39,150 nucleotides of DNA from an uncultured Collinsella sp. (GCA_905199225.1 CAJKFS010000023.1:1-39150), one strand, 5' to 3'; shown: positions 24,326 through 33,260, numbered from the stretch's first letter. Made by a program: numbers and translations. Notes: generated by a model not told the origin, from the sequence alone.

Positions 24326-25162
24326 CTACTGAACACCAAGCACTCCAAAGAACGCGCCGGCGATACTCACGAGCAGGATCACGAGCATGATCACGAGCGG
24401 ATTCATCTTCTTCTTGAGCATGAGATAGACGATTCCAAACAGCCCCATCGTGACAAAGCCCGGGAAGATTCCGTTGAGCAGCTCGGCCAGCGTCTGAGCA
24501 CCATCGCCCGCACCGACCATGAGCGGAATGTCCACGGTGACCATCTCCATGGTCATAGCGCCGATCACCATGGCGCCCATGATAGAGGCCATCTTGACGA
24601 TCGTGTCCATAATGCCCGATTCCTGGACCTTGCTGATCATGTCCGAGCCAAAGCGATACCCCACAAACGTCAGCAGGTAACGGATGATGTAGTGAGGGAT
24701 ATTGAACACGAGCAGGAACAAAATCGGGCCAAGAATAGAGCCCTGTAGCGCCAGCGACGTGCCGACACCCGTTGCCAAAATTCGCAGCGTGCCCCAGTAG
24801 AAGGCATCGCCCACACCGGACAGCGGTCCCATCAAAGCAAGCTTGACATTTGAGATCGCGCTCGTGTCAAAGCTATCGTCAGTAGCGTTGACCTCTTCCA
24901 TTGCAGCGGCGATGGACATGGGGAGCGTCGAGATGTACGGCGTGACGTTATAGAGCTCCATATGGCGCTTAAGGGCGGCCTTAAAGTCCGCATCCTGCGG
25001 ATACAGCTTGCGAAGGATCGGCATAAGGGCCCACATAAAGCCGATATGGCCCATACGCTCGTAGTTCCAGGAATGCTCATAGGGAATCGAGCGCCAGAAC
25101 AGCTTCTTAAGGTCTGCGCGGGAAATCAGCCCGTCGTAAGAAGACTCAAACTTAAAACTCAT
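24326..25162 (-). CDS. PTS mannose-family IID component (downstream set)
   Basis: A 278-residue membrane subunit. With IIC it forms the sugar channel. The cytoplasmic N terminus holds RADLKKLFWRS and ERMGHIGFMWALMPILRKLYP; the family motif ALMGPLSGVGDAFYWGTLR is near residue 115; membrane helices follow, with GMFGIV-like and LVIMLVILLVSIAGAFFGVLG at the C terminus. The ATG lies inside the end of the IIC gene, an 11-bp overlap. Confidence 0.95.
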   Translation of the reverse strand: MSFKFESSYDGLISRADLKKLFWRSIPYEHSWNYERMGHIGFMWALMPILRKLYPQDADFKAALKRHMELYNVTPYISTLPMSIAAAMEEVNATDDSFDTSAISNVKLALMGPLSGVGDAFYWGTLRILATGVGTSLALQGSILGPILFLLVFNIPHYIIRYLLTFVGYRFGSDMISKVQESGIMDTIVKMASIMGAMVIGAMTMEMVTVDIPLMVGAGDGAQTLAELLNGIFPGFVTMGLFGIVYLMLKKKMNPLVIMLVILLVSIAGAFFGVLGVQ

Positions 25163-25943
25163 CGAACCCACTCCCAATCGCAGGATCCTCGGTTGCCACT
25201 GCGGGCTGCTCCGCTTTTTTCTTATCACCCAAAACCGTCATCGCGACGACGATGATCGCGGCAAAGATCGCCACGCCCGTCGTGCTAATGCCAAAGTAGG
25301 CGACGAGGAAGAAGCCAGCGAAGAAGAACGGAGCCACCGTTTTGTTCATAATCATCTGCGCCAGCATCGCAAAGCCGAGTGCGGGCAAGAAGGCGGCGGC
25401 GACATCCATGCCGGTCTGAACGAAATCGGGGATGATGTTGAGCAGGCTGGCAACAGCATCGGCGCCAAAGAAGAATGCCAGGGGAATAATCAGCAGGCCG
25501 CACCAGCTCTGCGCGTAACCGGCGATGAGCATGTTGCGCGTGATGGCCTTGGTGTCTCCGTCCTCGACGTTTTTGTCGATACGGTGCACCAGCAGCAGCA
25601 TCACCGGCTGGCCCAGGGCGGTATCGAGCGCCAGGACGATCGTTGCGATAGGAATGCCCAGGGTCAGGGCCGCCGAAGCGTCCGCGCCGGCCTGCATGGC
25701 AAGAGATACGCCCAGGATAGTGCCGGAAATCGTATCGGGCGGGTTATAGGCGCCGACCGAGATGGCGCCGACCATGGCAAGCTCCATCGTGGCGCCCATG
25801 ATCGTGCCGGTCACCATGTCGCCCATGACAAGGCCAACCAGAGGTCCGAGCACGATCGGGCGCTGGAGGTAGCTCGTACCCGTCAGCCACTCGGAATAAC
25901 CCAAAAGGGCAATAAGGAAAATCAGGATTGTCTTGATAACCAT
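25152..25943 (-). CDS. PTS mannose-family IIC component (downstream set)
   Basis: A 263-residue integral membrane permease with about seven hydrophobic segments. RPIVLGPLVGLVMGDMVTG and MVGAISVGAYNPPDT are family signatures near the sugar site. The charged C-terminal tail (DKKKAEQPAVATE...) is cytoplasmic. AGGGG lies 6 bases before the ATG; the gene begins 8 bp after the IIB stop. Confidence 0.95.
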   Translation of the reverse strand: MVIKTILIFLIALLGYSEWLTGTSYLQRPIVLGPLVGLVMGDMVTGTIMGATMELAMVGAISVGAYNPPDTISGTILGVSLAMQAGADASAALTLGIPIATIVLALDTALGQPVMLLLVHRIDKNVEDGDTKAITRNMLIAGYAQSWCGLLIIPLAFFFGADAVASLLNIIPDFVQTGMDVAAAFLPALGFAMLAQMIMNKTVAPFFFAGFFLVAYFGISTTGVAIFAAIIVVAMTVLGDKKKAEQPAVATEDPAIGSGFDEF

Positions 25944-25951
25944 GATGGCCC

Positions 25952-26422
25952 CTAACCGATGACCTTCGCGGCGTCAGTCTTCGCATCTGCCGGAATCATC
26001 TGAATGAACAGCTCATAGCCCTCGCCGAGCAGCTCTTTGACGTATGCCTCGTTTTCGGGCGTGAGAAATACGCTGGTCGAGACCTGGCGGGCGTCCTCGC
26101 TAAAGGCAACATTGCCGAGGTTGATCTTCTTGATCCCCATCGCCTTGGCGACGGCACCGGCCTGCTGGATCGTCTCGCAAACCACGAAGAGCTTGTACTT
26201 ATCGGTCACACCGCTCTGGAGCGCCTTGACGGCATCCTCGGTGTTTTTGACGACAACCTTGCAGCCCTCCGGTTTTGCAAGGGACAGGGCCTGCAGACGA
26301 AGCTTGTCATTGAGGACCGTGTCGCTCACCAGCAGGATGCAGTCGGCACCCAGAGCCGAGGTCCAGCTAACGGCAACCTGGCCGTGAAGCAGTCGATAAT
26401 CTACACGAATCATCTGAATCAT
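25952..26422 (-). CDS. PTS mannose-family IIB component (downstream set)
   Basis: A 156-residue cytoplasmic phosphocarrier. MIRVDYRLLHGQV contains the phosphorylated H13, which receives phosphate from IIA and gives it to the sugar. The length fits the family, about 155-165. AGGGAG lies 8 bases before the ATG. It follows IIA by 17 bp. Confidence 0.95.
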   Translation of the reverse strand: MIQMIRVDYRLLHGQVAVSWTSALGADCILLVSDTVLNDKLRLQALSLAKPEGCKVVVKNTEDAVKALQSGVTDKYKLFVVCETIQQAGAVAKAMGIKKINLGNVAFSEDARQVSTSVFLTPENEAYVKELLGEGYELFIQMIPADAKTDAAKVIG

Positions 26423-26439
26423 GATGTGCTCCCTAGTGG

Positions 26440-26856
26440 TTAAAACTCATCGAGTTCGGCCTGCCCCAGCAGGTCGTTGACGTACTTGACCTTGGTGTCG
26501 TCCGCCTCGACGATCTGGCGAATGGCCTCATCGATCGGGGTGGATTCGGGCACGAACAGCAGCTGAATAAGGAGCGGCAGGTTCATATTGGTCACGAGGT
26601 GCGTGTTGGGACGCGTCTGGACGATCTTGGTGAACTCGTTGTTGACACTGCCGCCAAAGAGGTCGGTGCAAACAACGACCTCATCGTCCGCGGCAAAGCC
26701 GTCCAGAATCGCTGCGGCCTCCTTGGTCAGGTCCTCGTTTCCGTCGACATACATAGAGAGCGCATGGACGTTTTCGCGCTCGCCGGAAAGCAGCCCAATG
26801 CTCTCGACGATTCCAGACGCAAAATGGGCATGGGATGCAACGATAAACTGCCTCAT
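26440..26856 (-). CDS. PTS mannose-family IIA component (downstream set)
   Basis: A 138-residue IIA. MRQFIVASHAHFASG has the phospho-accepting H9, and VVVCTDLFGGSVNNE is the conserved loop near the active site. In this operon IIA and IIB are separate genes, not fused as in E. coli ManX. The start at 26856 has AAGGGG upstream; the earlier open frame crosses the terminator at 26887-26914 and is rejected. Confidence 0.95.
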   Translation of the reverse strand: MRQFIVASHAHFASGIVESIGLLSGERENVHALSMYVDGNEDLTKEAAAILDGFAADDEVVVCTDLFGGSVNNEFTKIVQTRPNTHLVTNMNLPLLIQLLFVPESTPIDEAIRQIVEADDTKVKYVNDLLGQAELDEF

Positions 26857-26886
26857 TCGATTCCCCTTTCTTGCGAATTTCGGCAT

Positions 26887-26914
26887 AAAAATGCCCGGAC
26901 GCATGCGCCCGGGC
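26887..26914 (-). terminator. Terminator between frlB-like gene and IIA (downstream set)
   Basis: On the minus strand GCCCGGGCGCATGCGTCCGGGC folds into a strong stem, followed by ATTTTT. It lies inside the presumed operon, between the deglycase and IIA genes. It may set a lower level of the PTS genes relative to the deglycase. Confidence 0.75.
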
Positions 26915-26950
26915 AGGGTGCTTCTTGATCAGTAGCTTATTTGTCACCGA

Positions 26951-28012
26951 TTAGTAGTCGAACTGGTGATAGTAACGACGGTAGTTGAGGTTGTGCTTGG
27001 TGACCGTCTCGTAGTAAGCGGCAAGGCGATCGGTGATCAGCGAGGAGAGGATCCACGGAGACACGATGACGCGGAACTCGTCGTCAAGGCCGGGGATCGC
27101 GAACTCGGCGGTGTCGATGATGTTGATGTCGGTGTCGCCGGTCACGCCGCGGTTGAGGAAGGCGCGGACGCGCTCGTCGAGCTTGCGGTTCTCGTCCTCG
27201 CCCATGAACAGGAAGACCGGGACGCCGGGCTCCACGAGCTCGAGGGTGCCGTGGAAGAAGTCGGCCGAGGTGATGTAGCGGGTGCGCTTCCACTGCATCT
27301 CCTCGAGGATGCACATCGAGAACAGGATGGTCTCGCCCCACAGGGCGCCGGAGCCGATGAACATGGTGTAGGGGGCCAGGGCGTACTTCTTGGCGAGCTC
27401 CTCGGCGCGCGGCTCGAAGCTCTTGCGGATGTCGACCAGGTGGGTCCAAACATCCTTGGTCTGCTCGATGAACTTATCGAACTGCGGGAAGCAGCCGCGG
27501 CGGTTGAGCAGGCGCAGGCCGAAGCAGTCGGCGAGGTAGTAGCCCATCTCGCAGCCGCCGTTACCATGATCGGAAGCCATCTTGACGCAATTCTCGGCGC
27601 CGACAGCCTGGCCGATGGGGCCCTCGGGCTTGGTCATGGCGTAGACGCGCACGCCCATGTCCTTCATCTTCTTGACGGCCTCGAGGACCTCGGGGGTGGT
27701 GCCGGACTCGGAGGCGGTGAGCACGACGGACTTCTCGGTCATGCGCTTGTGGCCCATGACGTTCCACTCGGCGGCGTGGATCAGGTAGACCTCGAGGTCG
27801 CGGTCGCCGAACTTGTTCATGAGGTACTCGAGCTGCATGAGCTCGTCCCAGGTGCCGCCGACGCCCATCAGGAACACGGCGTCGTAGCCCTCGTCGGCGA
27901 CCTTGTCGGCGAGCGCGGTCATCTTCTTGCCGGTCTCGTAGACGTTCTTGCCGTCCTCGATGTAGCCCTCCTGGCTAAAGTGCATGATCTCGATCTTCTC
28001 GGTTTCCTTCAT
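26951..28012 (-). CDS. FrlB-like SIS deglycase (downstream copy)
   Basis: A 353-residue SIS-domain protein. Its C-terminal part aligns with my memory of E. coli FrlB, fructoselysine-6-phosphate deglycase: FFHGTLELVEPGVPVFLFMG, then RRYYHQFDY at the end (RRYYGGLVEY in FrlB). SIS motifs include LTASESGTTPEV and IGSGALWGE. FrlB-type enzymes cleave phosphorylated Amadori products to glucose 6-phosphate and an amine, matching the phosphorylating permease encoded downstream. The exact substrate (fructoselysine, glucoselysine or another) is inference. Its central 880 bp are apparently identical to the second copy at 32140-33201. GAAAGGAAAAG precedes the ATG. Confidence 0.87.
   Translation of the reverse strand: MKETEKIEIMHFSQEGYIEDGKNVYETGKKMTALADKVADEGYDAVFLMGVGGTWDELMQLEYLMNKFGDRDLEVYLIHAAEWNVMGHKRMTEKSVVLTASESGTTPEVLEAVKKMKDMGVRVYAMTKPEGPIGQAVGAENCVKMASDHGNGGCEMGYYLADCFGLRLLNRRGCFPQFDKFIEQTKDVWTHLVDIRKSFEPRAEELAKKYALAPYTMFIGSGALWGETILFSMCILEEMQWKRTRYITSADFFHGTLELVEPGVPVFLFMGEDENRKLDERVRAFLNRGVTGDTDINIIDTAEFAIPGLDDEFRVIVSPWILSSLITDRLAAYYETVTKHNLNYRRYYHQFDY
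27063..27942. repeat. 880-bp direct repeat, copy 1
   Basis: This stretch of the deglycase gene appears identical to 32252-33131 (offset 5189 bp). The two copies agree in several reading frames I compared, while the gene ends on both sides differ at many bases. Third codon positions are almost all G or C. Confidence 0.9.
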
Positions 28013-28057
28013 GGCTTTTCCTTTCTGTCCAGCACGCGAATCTATACATCGCGTTTC

Positions 28058-28140
28058 TTTTCGATACCAATTATAGACATACACCCAACGTGTTTTTAAT
28101 ACCACTTTTCAATCTGTTCCAATCCTCGGTGAACGGTCGA
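28058..28140 (-). promoter_or_regulatory. Promoter and operator region of the downstream sugar operon
   Basis: A perfect TATAAT -10 box lies on the minus strand at 28075-28070. It is flanked by TTGGTATCGAAAA just downstream (28070-28058) and GTGGTATTAAAAA upstream (28105-28093), in place of a consensus -35. A third box GTGGTATTAAATT lies at 28154-28166 on plus. GAACGGTCGA is at 28131-28140. The same boxes occur before the upstream operon. Binding by a GntR/UTRA regulator is inferred. Confidence 0.6.
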
Positions 28141-28182
28141 ATTTCTCTGGTGAGTGGTATTAAATTAGAATTGAATGTATAG

Positions 28183-29396
28183 CTAACACCTCTGGCGCCT
28201 CCCTTGTGTGACAAAGAACAGCGTTCCTACCAGCGCAATAATGGTCGATGCCCCAAACAACACCGCCTGGACGCCCAAAACCTCCGCCAAAAATGGAGCC
28301 GCCAGCAGCGGCACCACGCCGGCGCTCATCAGGCCAAAACGCACAAAGCCGGTAATGCGCCCCAGGTATTTGATGTCGGCGCGCTCCTGAATCAAGATCA
28401 TCTGCAGCGGCTCCAGGAACCCCCAGGCCAGACCGTTAATCGCCTGACCGATAATCGCGACCCCCAGCATATCGGTGCCCACGTACACCATGGACCCAAT
28501 GCCCACGGCCATGAGCGCGCCGAGCAGCAATCGCAGGTTGACATGGCGAGCAGAAAGCTTGGTCAGGATGAACGCGCCCACCGAGGAAGTGAGGCCCACG
28601 ACCGAGGACAGCCAGCCCAGCCAGACGATATCCACGTTGAGTACATACGGTAGAACAACGACTCCAGCGAATCGAACGCGCCAAACGCAAAGAAACCCAA
28701 AAAGCCCGAGATAAAGATGAGGCGCAGGTCGTGGTCGCGAAACGTAAGTCGCGCGCCCTCGGCCATGCCGCCCAGAATACCGCCCTTCGGCTTCTCCCCT
28801 TTTGCGGGAGCAACACACTCGTGACAGCCCAAGGAGAGCACGGCCGCCACACCCATCATGCCCGCCATGAGCAGATAGACCGATTGCGTGGCAAAACAGC
28901 TCACGATGGCACCGCCGAGCAGCGGGCCAGCGGTATAGGCAATATTGCTGTAGAACACCATGAGGCCGTTCACGCGGGTACGGCCCTCGGTGGTCGACTC
29001 CAGGTATCCCGGAAACGCATGCGTGCAGGTGTTGATAAAGCCGCCCGCAAGTCCCAAGACGCACGCGGCAAACACAAGCCCGGGGACAGACAACGGCGCC
29101 AACCCCACGCCAAGCGATAGCACAGCCGTAATCACGCACGTCACAAATGACGTCCGGCGCGGTCCAAAGCGGTCGATGACCGAGCCCGACACCATATTGC
29201 CCACCGACGTCATAAGATTGCGCACGAGCGTAATGGCGGCAACCAAAAAGGCCGTGCCGGCCAGATCATACGTGGCCGCACCGATAAGCCCCAAAAAGTA
29301 GACCGCGTTGTTGGCACACCACTGCAGGGACTCAATAAGAATCAGCCTGACCTCTGCCGGCGTCAGGCGCATTGCTTCGCGATCCTTCGCGAACAT
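28183..29396 (-). pseudogene. MFS transporter, frameshifted near 28650
   Basis: Two overlapping frames together make one 12-helix major facilitator protein of about 400 residues. The first (from the ATG at 29396, with GGAGT upstream) encodes the N-terminal half with IDRFGPRRTS, the loop 2-3 motif, and runs well to FDSLESLFYR. From there the other frame continues naturally: YVLNVDIVWLGWLSSVVG to the end at 28183. One missing base near 28650 (TACCG-TATG) explains it. It is either a real recent mutation or a sequence error. Substrate unknown. It lies between the two sugar operons on the same strand. Confidence 0.82.
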
Positions 29397-29414
29397 ACGA
29401 ACTCCTTCTATACA

Positions 29415-29453
29415 AAAAGGGGATGGAGGGCATAGGCCTGCTCCATCCCCTTT
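29415..29453 (-). terminator. Terminator of the upstream sugar operon
   Basis: On the minus strand AAAGGGGATGGAG and CTCCATCCCCTTTTT form a long stem ending in a T-tract, 35 bp after the IID stop. It separates the PTS operon from the MFS gene. Confidence 0.88.
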
Positions 29454-29487
29454 CCAGGTTGCAACGAAAATCTATGCAGCCGGGCCC

Positions 29488-30312
29488 TTACGCCAGCACG
29501 CCGAAGAACGCGCCGATGATGCCCACGACCATGGTGGCCACGATCAGCACCATGGGGTTGATCTTCTTGGACAGCAGCCAGTAGTACAGCCAGAAGGCTA
29601 TCATGCCGAGCATGCCGGGCATGATGCCGTCCAGGATGTCCTGGAGGGTCTGGGCGTCCTCGCCCGAGCCGATGGCCACCGGGATGCTGGCCCAGAACAT
29701 GTCCTTGCACATGGCGCCCACGACCATGACGCCCACGATGCCCACGCAGGTCATGATCTTCTGCATGAGGCCGGTCCTCTGGGCCTCGTCCAGGAAGCCC
29801 ACGCCCAGCTCGTAGCCCTTGACGGCGCCCCAGATGCGCAGCGCGAAGCCGGGGACGTTGTAGATGAGCAGGAAGGCGATGGGGCCGAAGGGGTTGCCGG
29901 CCTGGCACAGGCTGATGCCCACCGCGGCGGCGACCACGCGCAGCGTCGACAGGAAGATGGAGTCGCCGATGCCGGACAGCGGGCCCATGAGGGCGGCCTT
30001 GACGTCGTTGACGCTCTCGGGCTCGATCTCGCCGCGGGCGACCTTCTCCTCCATGGCCATCGCGATGCCGCCGACGAACGGGGCGAACTGGACGGTGATG
30101 TTGAAGAACGCGCAGTGGCGGTGCAGGGCCTCGGCGTAGTCGTCGGGGCGGCCGGCGTAGATCTTCTTGAGCATGTTGGCGACCATCAGGCAGAAGGCGA
30201 TGTTCATCTGCTTGTAGTAGGTCCAGGAGAACTCCATGCCCAGGGCGCCGACGTTGACGGCGCTCTTGACGAGGTCGGAGCGCGTGATCTTGTTCTCGGG
30301 ACTAGAAGTCAT
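29488..30312 (-). CDS. PTS mannose-family IID component (upstream set)
   Basis: A 274-residue IID from the second ATG (30312); AAGGGG lies 9 bases upstream of it, while the ATG at 30321 would abut that site. The motif ALMGPLSGIGDSIFLSTLR and the C-terminal LIVATMVVGIIGAFFGVLA match the family. It overlaps the IIC gene by 11 bp. Third positions are almost entirely G or C, unlike its paralogue at 24326-25162. The two IID proteins are clearly diverged, so they probably handle different sugars. Confidence 0.93.
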   Translation of the reverse strand: MTSSPENKITRSDLVKSAVNVGALGMEFSWTYYKQMNIAFCLMVANMLKKIYAGRPDDYAEALHRHCAFFNITVQFAPFVGGIAMAMEEKVARGEIEPESVNDVKAALMGPLSGIGDSIFLSTLRVVAAAVGISLCQAGNPFGPIAFLLIYNVPGFALRIWGAVKGYELGVGFLDEAQRTGLMQKIMTCVGIVGVMVVGAMCKDMFWASIPVAIGSGEDAQTLQDILDGIMPGMLGMIAFWLYYWLLSKKINPMVLIVATMVVGIIGAFFGVLA

Positions 30313-31075
30313 CGTCCTCATCCCCTTCCGCGGAGAGCTGGGGCTGGGCTCCGCCCAGGCCGAGCAGGTCGAACTTGTCGATGCCGATGATGATGGCGAT
30401 CAGGGCGACGCCCAGGACGGGCACGTTGGCGTAGGAGCACAGCAGGAAGCCCAGGAAGTAGAAGGGCACGAGCTGCTTGGTGAGCACCAGGCGGCCGAGC
30501 ATGGCGAAGCCCATGGCCGGCAGGATGTTGGCGGCAACGCCAAAGCCAGCAAGGACAAAGGGCGGGATGAAGTCGAGCAGGCCCTGGATGGCGTCAGCAC
30601 CCAGATAGAACGACAGCGAGCACAGCAGGAACGCCATGATGATACCGGTCAAACCGATCAGGAAGTGCATCGCATAGACACCCTTAAGGTTGCCCTGGCC
30701 GGAGAAGACATCAGCGCGGTCAACCAGGATCGGCAGGGCGGCGTTGAGGATGTTCTTGATGGCAAGGCACAGCGTGGCGATGGGCATGGCAAGCGCAATG
30801 GCTGCCTCGGTGCTCTGGCCCAGCTGGATAGCGAAGGCGCAGGCGAGCACGCCGCCGATCGTCTCATCAGGCGGCACGTAGGCGCCGATGGAGATCGAGC
30901 CCATGAACAGCAGCTCCAGACTCGCACCGATCGCGAGGCCGGACTGCAGGTCCCCCAGCACCAGGCCCACGAGCGGGCACAGGACGATGGGGCGGAACGC
31001 GTAGAGCGTACCGAGCTGGCAGTCGAACTTACCAAATGCGGCGATAAGTCCGATGAGGATTGCTTGGGTAAGCAT
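30302..31075 (-). CDS. PTS mannose-family IIC component (upstream set)
   Basis: A 257-residue membrane permease. RPIVLCPLVGLVLGDLQSG and FMGSISIGAYVPPDE are the family signatures; the acidic tail ends EGDEDDDF. GGAAAGGGGG precedes the ATG. Codon usage changes inside the gene near 30535: the 3' part has nearly pure G/C third positions, the 5' part does not. Confidence 0.94.
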   Translation of the reverse strand: MLTQAILIGLIAAFGKFDCQLGTLYAFRPIVLCPLVGLVLGDLQSGLAIGASLELLFMGSISIGAYVPPDETIGGVLACAFAIQLGQSTEAAIALAMPIATLCLAIKNILNAALPILVDRADVFSGQGNLKGVYAMHFLIGLTGIIMAFLLCSLSFYLGADAIQGLLDFIPPFVLAGFGVAANILPAMGFAMLGRLVLTKQLVPFYFLGFLLCSYANVPVLGVALIAIIIGIDKFDLLGLGGAQPQLSAEGDEDDDF

Positions 31076-31133
31076 ATATCCCCCTTTCCTAATAGGACAC
31101 TACGAAGAGCTCAGACTCTTCGAAATTGAACGC

Positions 31134-31616
31134 CTAGAGCACGCTGGCGCAGTCAACCTTGTGGTCATCGGCCAGGGGTCGAATCTCGACCTCAACGCCA
31201 CGATCCAGCATCTCGCGCACATCGGCTTCCTCGGCCGCGGTCAGGAAGATCTGACGAGAGACCTGACGAGCATCGGGACGCTTCTCGTCCTTGGGCTTGG
31301 TGTTGCCCAGGTTGACCGACTTGATCTGCGGGCAGCCCTCAACAAGCTGCTTTGCCTCAGCGATAGTGGCGACGCAGATGATCATCTTGTACTTGTCGGT
31401 CACGCCCGAGTTGATAGCTTCGATTGCATGCTCCATATCTTTGATGACGAGCTTGCAGCCGGCAGGCTTGCCCATCTTGATCGTCGTCTTCCACACCGGG
31501 TCGTTAGCGACCTTATCGCCCACGCAGAAGATGCAGTTGGAGCCAAGGCCCTGAACCCAGGAAACTGCGACCTGGCCATGAAGCAGGCGATGGTCAACGC
31601 GAAGTAGCTGAATCAT
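31134..31616 (-). CDS. PTS mannose-family IIB component (upstream set)
   Basis: A 160-residue IIB with phosphorylatable H13 in LLRVDHRLLHGQV. GGGGGG lies 6 bases before the ATG at 31616; an in-frame TTG five codons earlier is less likely. The 58-bp gap to IIC contains a short CGAAGAG/CTCTTCG hairpin (31103-31122) without a T-tract. Confidence 0.94.
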   Translation of the reverse strand: MIQLLRVDHRLLHGQVAVSWVQGLGSNCIFCVGDKVANDPVWKTTIKMGKPAGCKLVIKDMEHAIEAINSGVTDKYKMIICVATIAEAKQLVEGCPQIKSVNLGNTKPKDEKRPDARQVSRQIFLTAAEEADVREMLDRGVEVEIRPLADDHKVDCASVL

Positions 31617-31673
31617 AATGTGACCCCCCAAAGGTCTTGTGCCGTCTTACGGCGTGTCAGTAGGTGCTGCGGA

Positions 31674-32093
31674 TTAGAACTCTTCTTCCTCGTCGTCATC
31701 GACCAAAAGATCGTTGACAAACTTCACGCGCGTATCGTCCGCAGCGACGATGGCGCGAATCGTCTCCTCAACCGGCGCCGACTCGTCAGAGAACAGCAAC
31801 TGGATGAGGAGAGGAAGGTTCATGTTGGTAACGAGGTACGTGCGGGGACGCGTCTGGACAATCTTGGTGAACTCGTTGTTGACGCTGCCGCCAAAGAGGT
31901 CGGTGCAGACAACGACATCATCGTCAGCAGACATGCCTGCCAGCAGTTTTTGGGCCTCCTCGGCCACGTCCATGCGGCCATCGACGAACATCGAAAGATC
32001 GTGGACGTTGTCGCGAGCGCCCGAGAGCAGCTCGACGCTCTCCTTGATGCCGGTAGCGAAGTGCGCATGGCTGGCGATGATGTACTGTCTCAT
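31674..32093 (-). CDS. PTS mannose-family IIA component (upstream set)
   Basis: A 139-residue IIA with H9 in MRQYIIASHAHFATG and VVVCTDLFGGSVNNE, very close to its paralogue at 26440-26856. The C terminus is strongly acidic (DDDEEEEF). GAGAGGA lies 8 bases upstream. It follows the deglycase gene by 46 bp with no terminator between, unlike the downstream set. Confidence 0.95.
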   Translation of the reverse strand: MRQYIIASHAHFATGIKESVELLSGARDNVHDLSMFVDGRMDVAEEAQKLLAGMSADDDVVVCTDLFGGSVNNEFTKIVQTRPRTYLVTNMNLPLLIQLLFSDESAPVEETIRAIVAADDTRVKFVNDLLVDDDEEEEF

Positions 32094-32139
32094 TCTGTGT
32101 TCCTCTCAATAGCCCGGCACGTTCCCGCACCCGTTTTCT

Positions 32140-33201
32140 TTAGTAGTCGAACTGGTGATAGTAGCGACGATACTTGAGGTTGTGCTTGGTGACCGTCTCG
32201 TAGTAGCGAGCCAGGCGGTCGGTCACGAGCACCGTCAGAATCCACGGGGAGACGATGACGCGGAACTCGTCGTCAAGGCCGGGGATCGCGAACTCGGCGG
32301 TGTCGATGATGTTGATGTCGGTGTCGCCGGTCACGCCGCGGTTGAGGAAGGCGCGGACGCGCTCGTCGAGCTTGCGGTTCTCGTCCTCGCCCATGAACAG
32401 GAAGACCGGGACGCCGGGCTCCACGAGCTCGAGGGTGCCGTGGAAGAAGTCGGCCGAGGTGATGTAGCGGGTGCGCTTCCACTGCATCTCCTCGAGGATG
32501 CACATCGAGAACAGGATGGTCTCGCCCCACAGGGCGCCGGAGCCGATGAACATGGTGTAGGGGGCCAGGGCGTACTTCTTGGCGAGCTCCTCGGCGCGCG
32601 GCTCGAAGCTCTTGCGGATGTCGACCAGGTGGGTCCAAACATCCTTGGTCTGCTCGATGAACTTATCGAACTGCGGGAAGCAGCCGCGGCGGTTGAGCAG
32701 GCGCAGGCCGAAGCAGTCGGCGAGGTAGTAGCCCATCTCGCAGCCGCCGTTACCATGATCGGAAGCCATCTTGACGCAATTCTCGGCGCCGACAGCCTGG
32801 CCGATGGGGCCCTCGGGCTTGGTCATGGCGTAGACGCGCACGCCCATGTCCTTCATCTTCTTGACGGCCTCGAGGACCTCGGGGGTGGTGCCGGACTCGG
32901 AGGCGGTGAGCACGACGGACTTCTCGGTCATGCGCTTGTGGCCCATGACGTTCCACTCGGCGGCGTGGATCAGGTAGACCTCGAGGTCGCGGTCGCCGAA
33001 CTTGTTCATGAGGTACTCGAGCTGCATGAGCTCGTCCCAGGTGCCGCCGACGCCCATCAGGAACACGGCGTCGTAGCCCTCGTCGGCGACCTTGTCGGCG
33101 AGCGCGGTCATCTTCTTGCCGGTCTCGTAGAGCGCCTTGCCGTCCTCGAGATAGCCCTCCTGGTCGAAATGCATGATCTCGATCTTCTCGGTTTCCTTCA
33201 T
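32140..33201 (-). CDS. FrlB-like SIS deglycase (upstream copy)
   Basis: A 353-residue paralogue of the deglycase at 26951-28012. The proteins differ only near the ends: FDQEGYLEDGKALYE against FSQEGYIEDGKNVYE, and LTVLVTDRLARYYE against LSSLITDRLAAYYE. Active-site SIS segments are therefore the same, and so probably is the substrate class. GAAAGGAGAG precedes the ATG. It lies 59 bp after the other SIS gene and leads directly into IIA. Confidence 0.87.
   Translation of the reverse strand: MKETEKIEIMHFDQEGYLEDGKALYETGKKMTALADKVADEGYDAVFLMGVGGTWDELMQLEYLMNKFGDRDLEVYLIHAAEWNVMGHKRMTEKSVVLTASESGTTPEVLEAVKKMKDMGVRVYAMTKPEGPIGQAVGAENCVKMASDHGNGGCEMGYYLADCFGLRLLNRRGCFPQFDKFIEQTKDVWTHLVDIRKSFEPRAEELAKKYALAPYTMFIGSGALWGETILFSMCILEEMQWKRTRYITSADFFHGTLELVEPGVPVFLFMGEDENRKLDERVRAFLNRGVTGDTDINIIDTAEFAIPGLDDEFRVIVSPWILTVLVTDRLARYYETVTKHNLKYRRYYHQFDY
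32252..33131. repeat. 880-bp direct repeat, copy 2
   Basis: Apparently identical to 27063-27942. The match ends sharply at both sides within the coding sequence: GACGATG against CACGATG on the left and GTAGAGCGCC against GTAGACGTTC on the right. Confidence 0.9.
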
Positions 33202-33260
33202 TTGTCTCTCCTTTCTGGGGTTGTCTTCACATCCCCCATGCCAACGGGCATCAAACCCGC

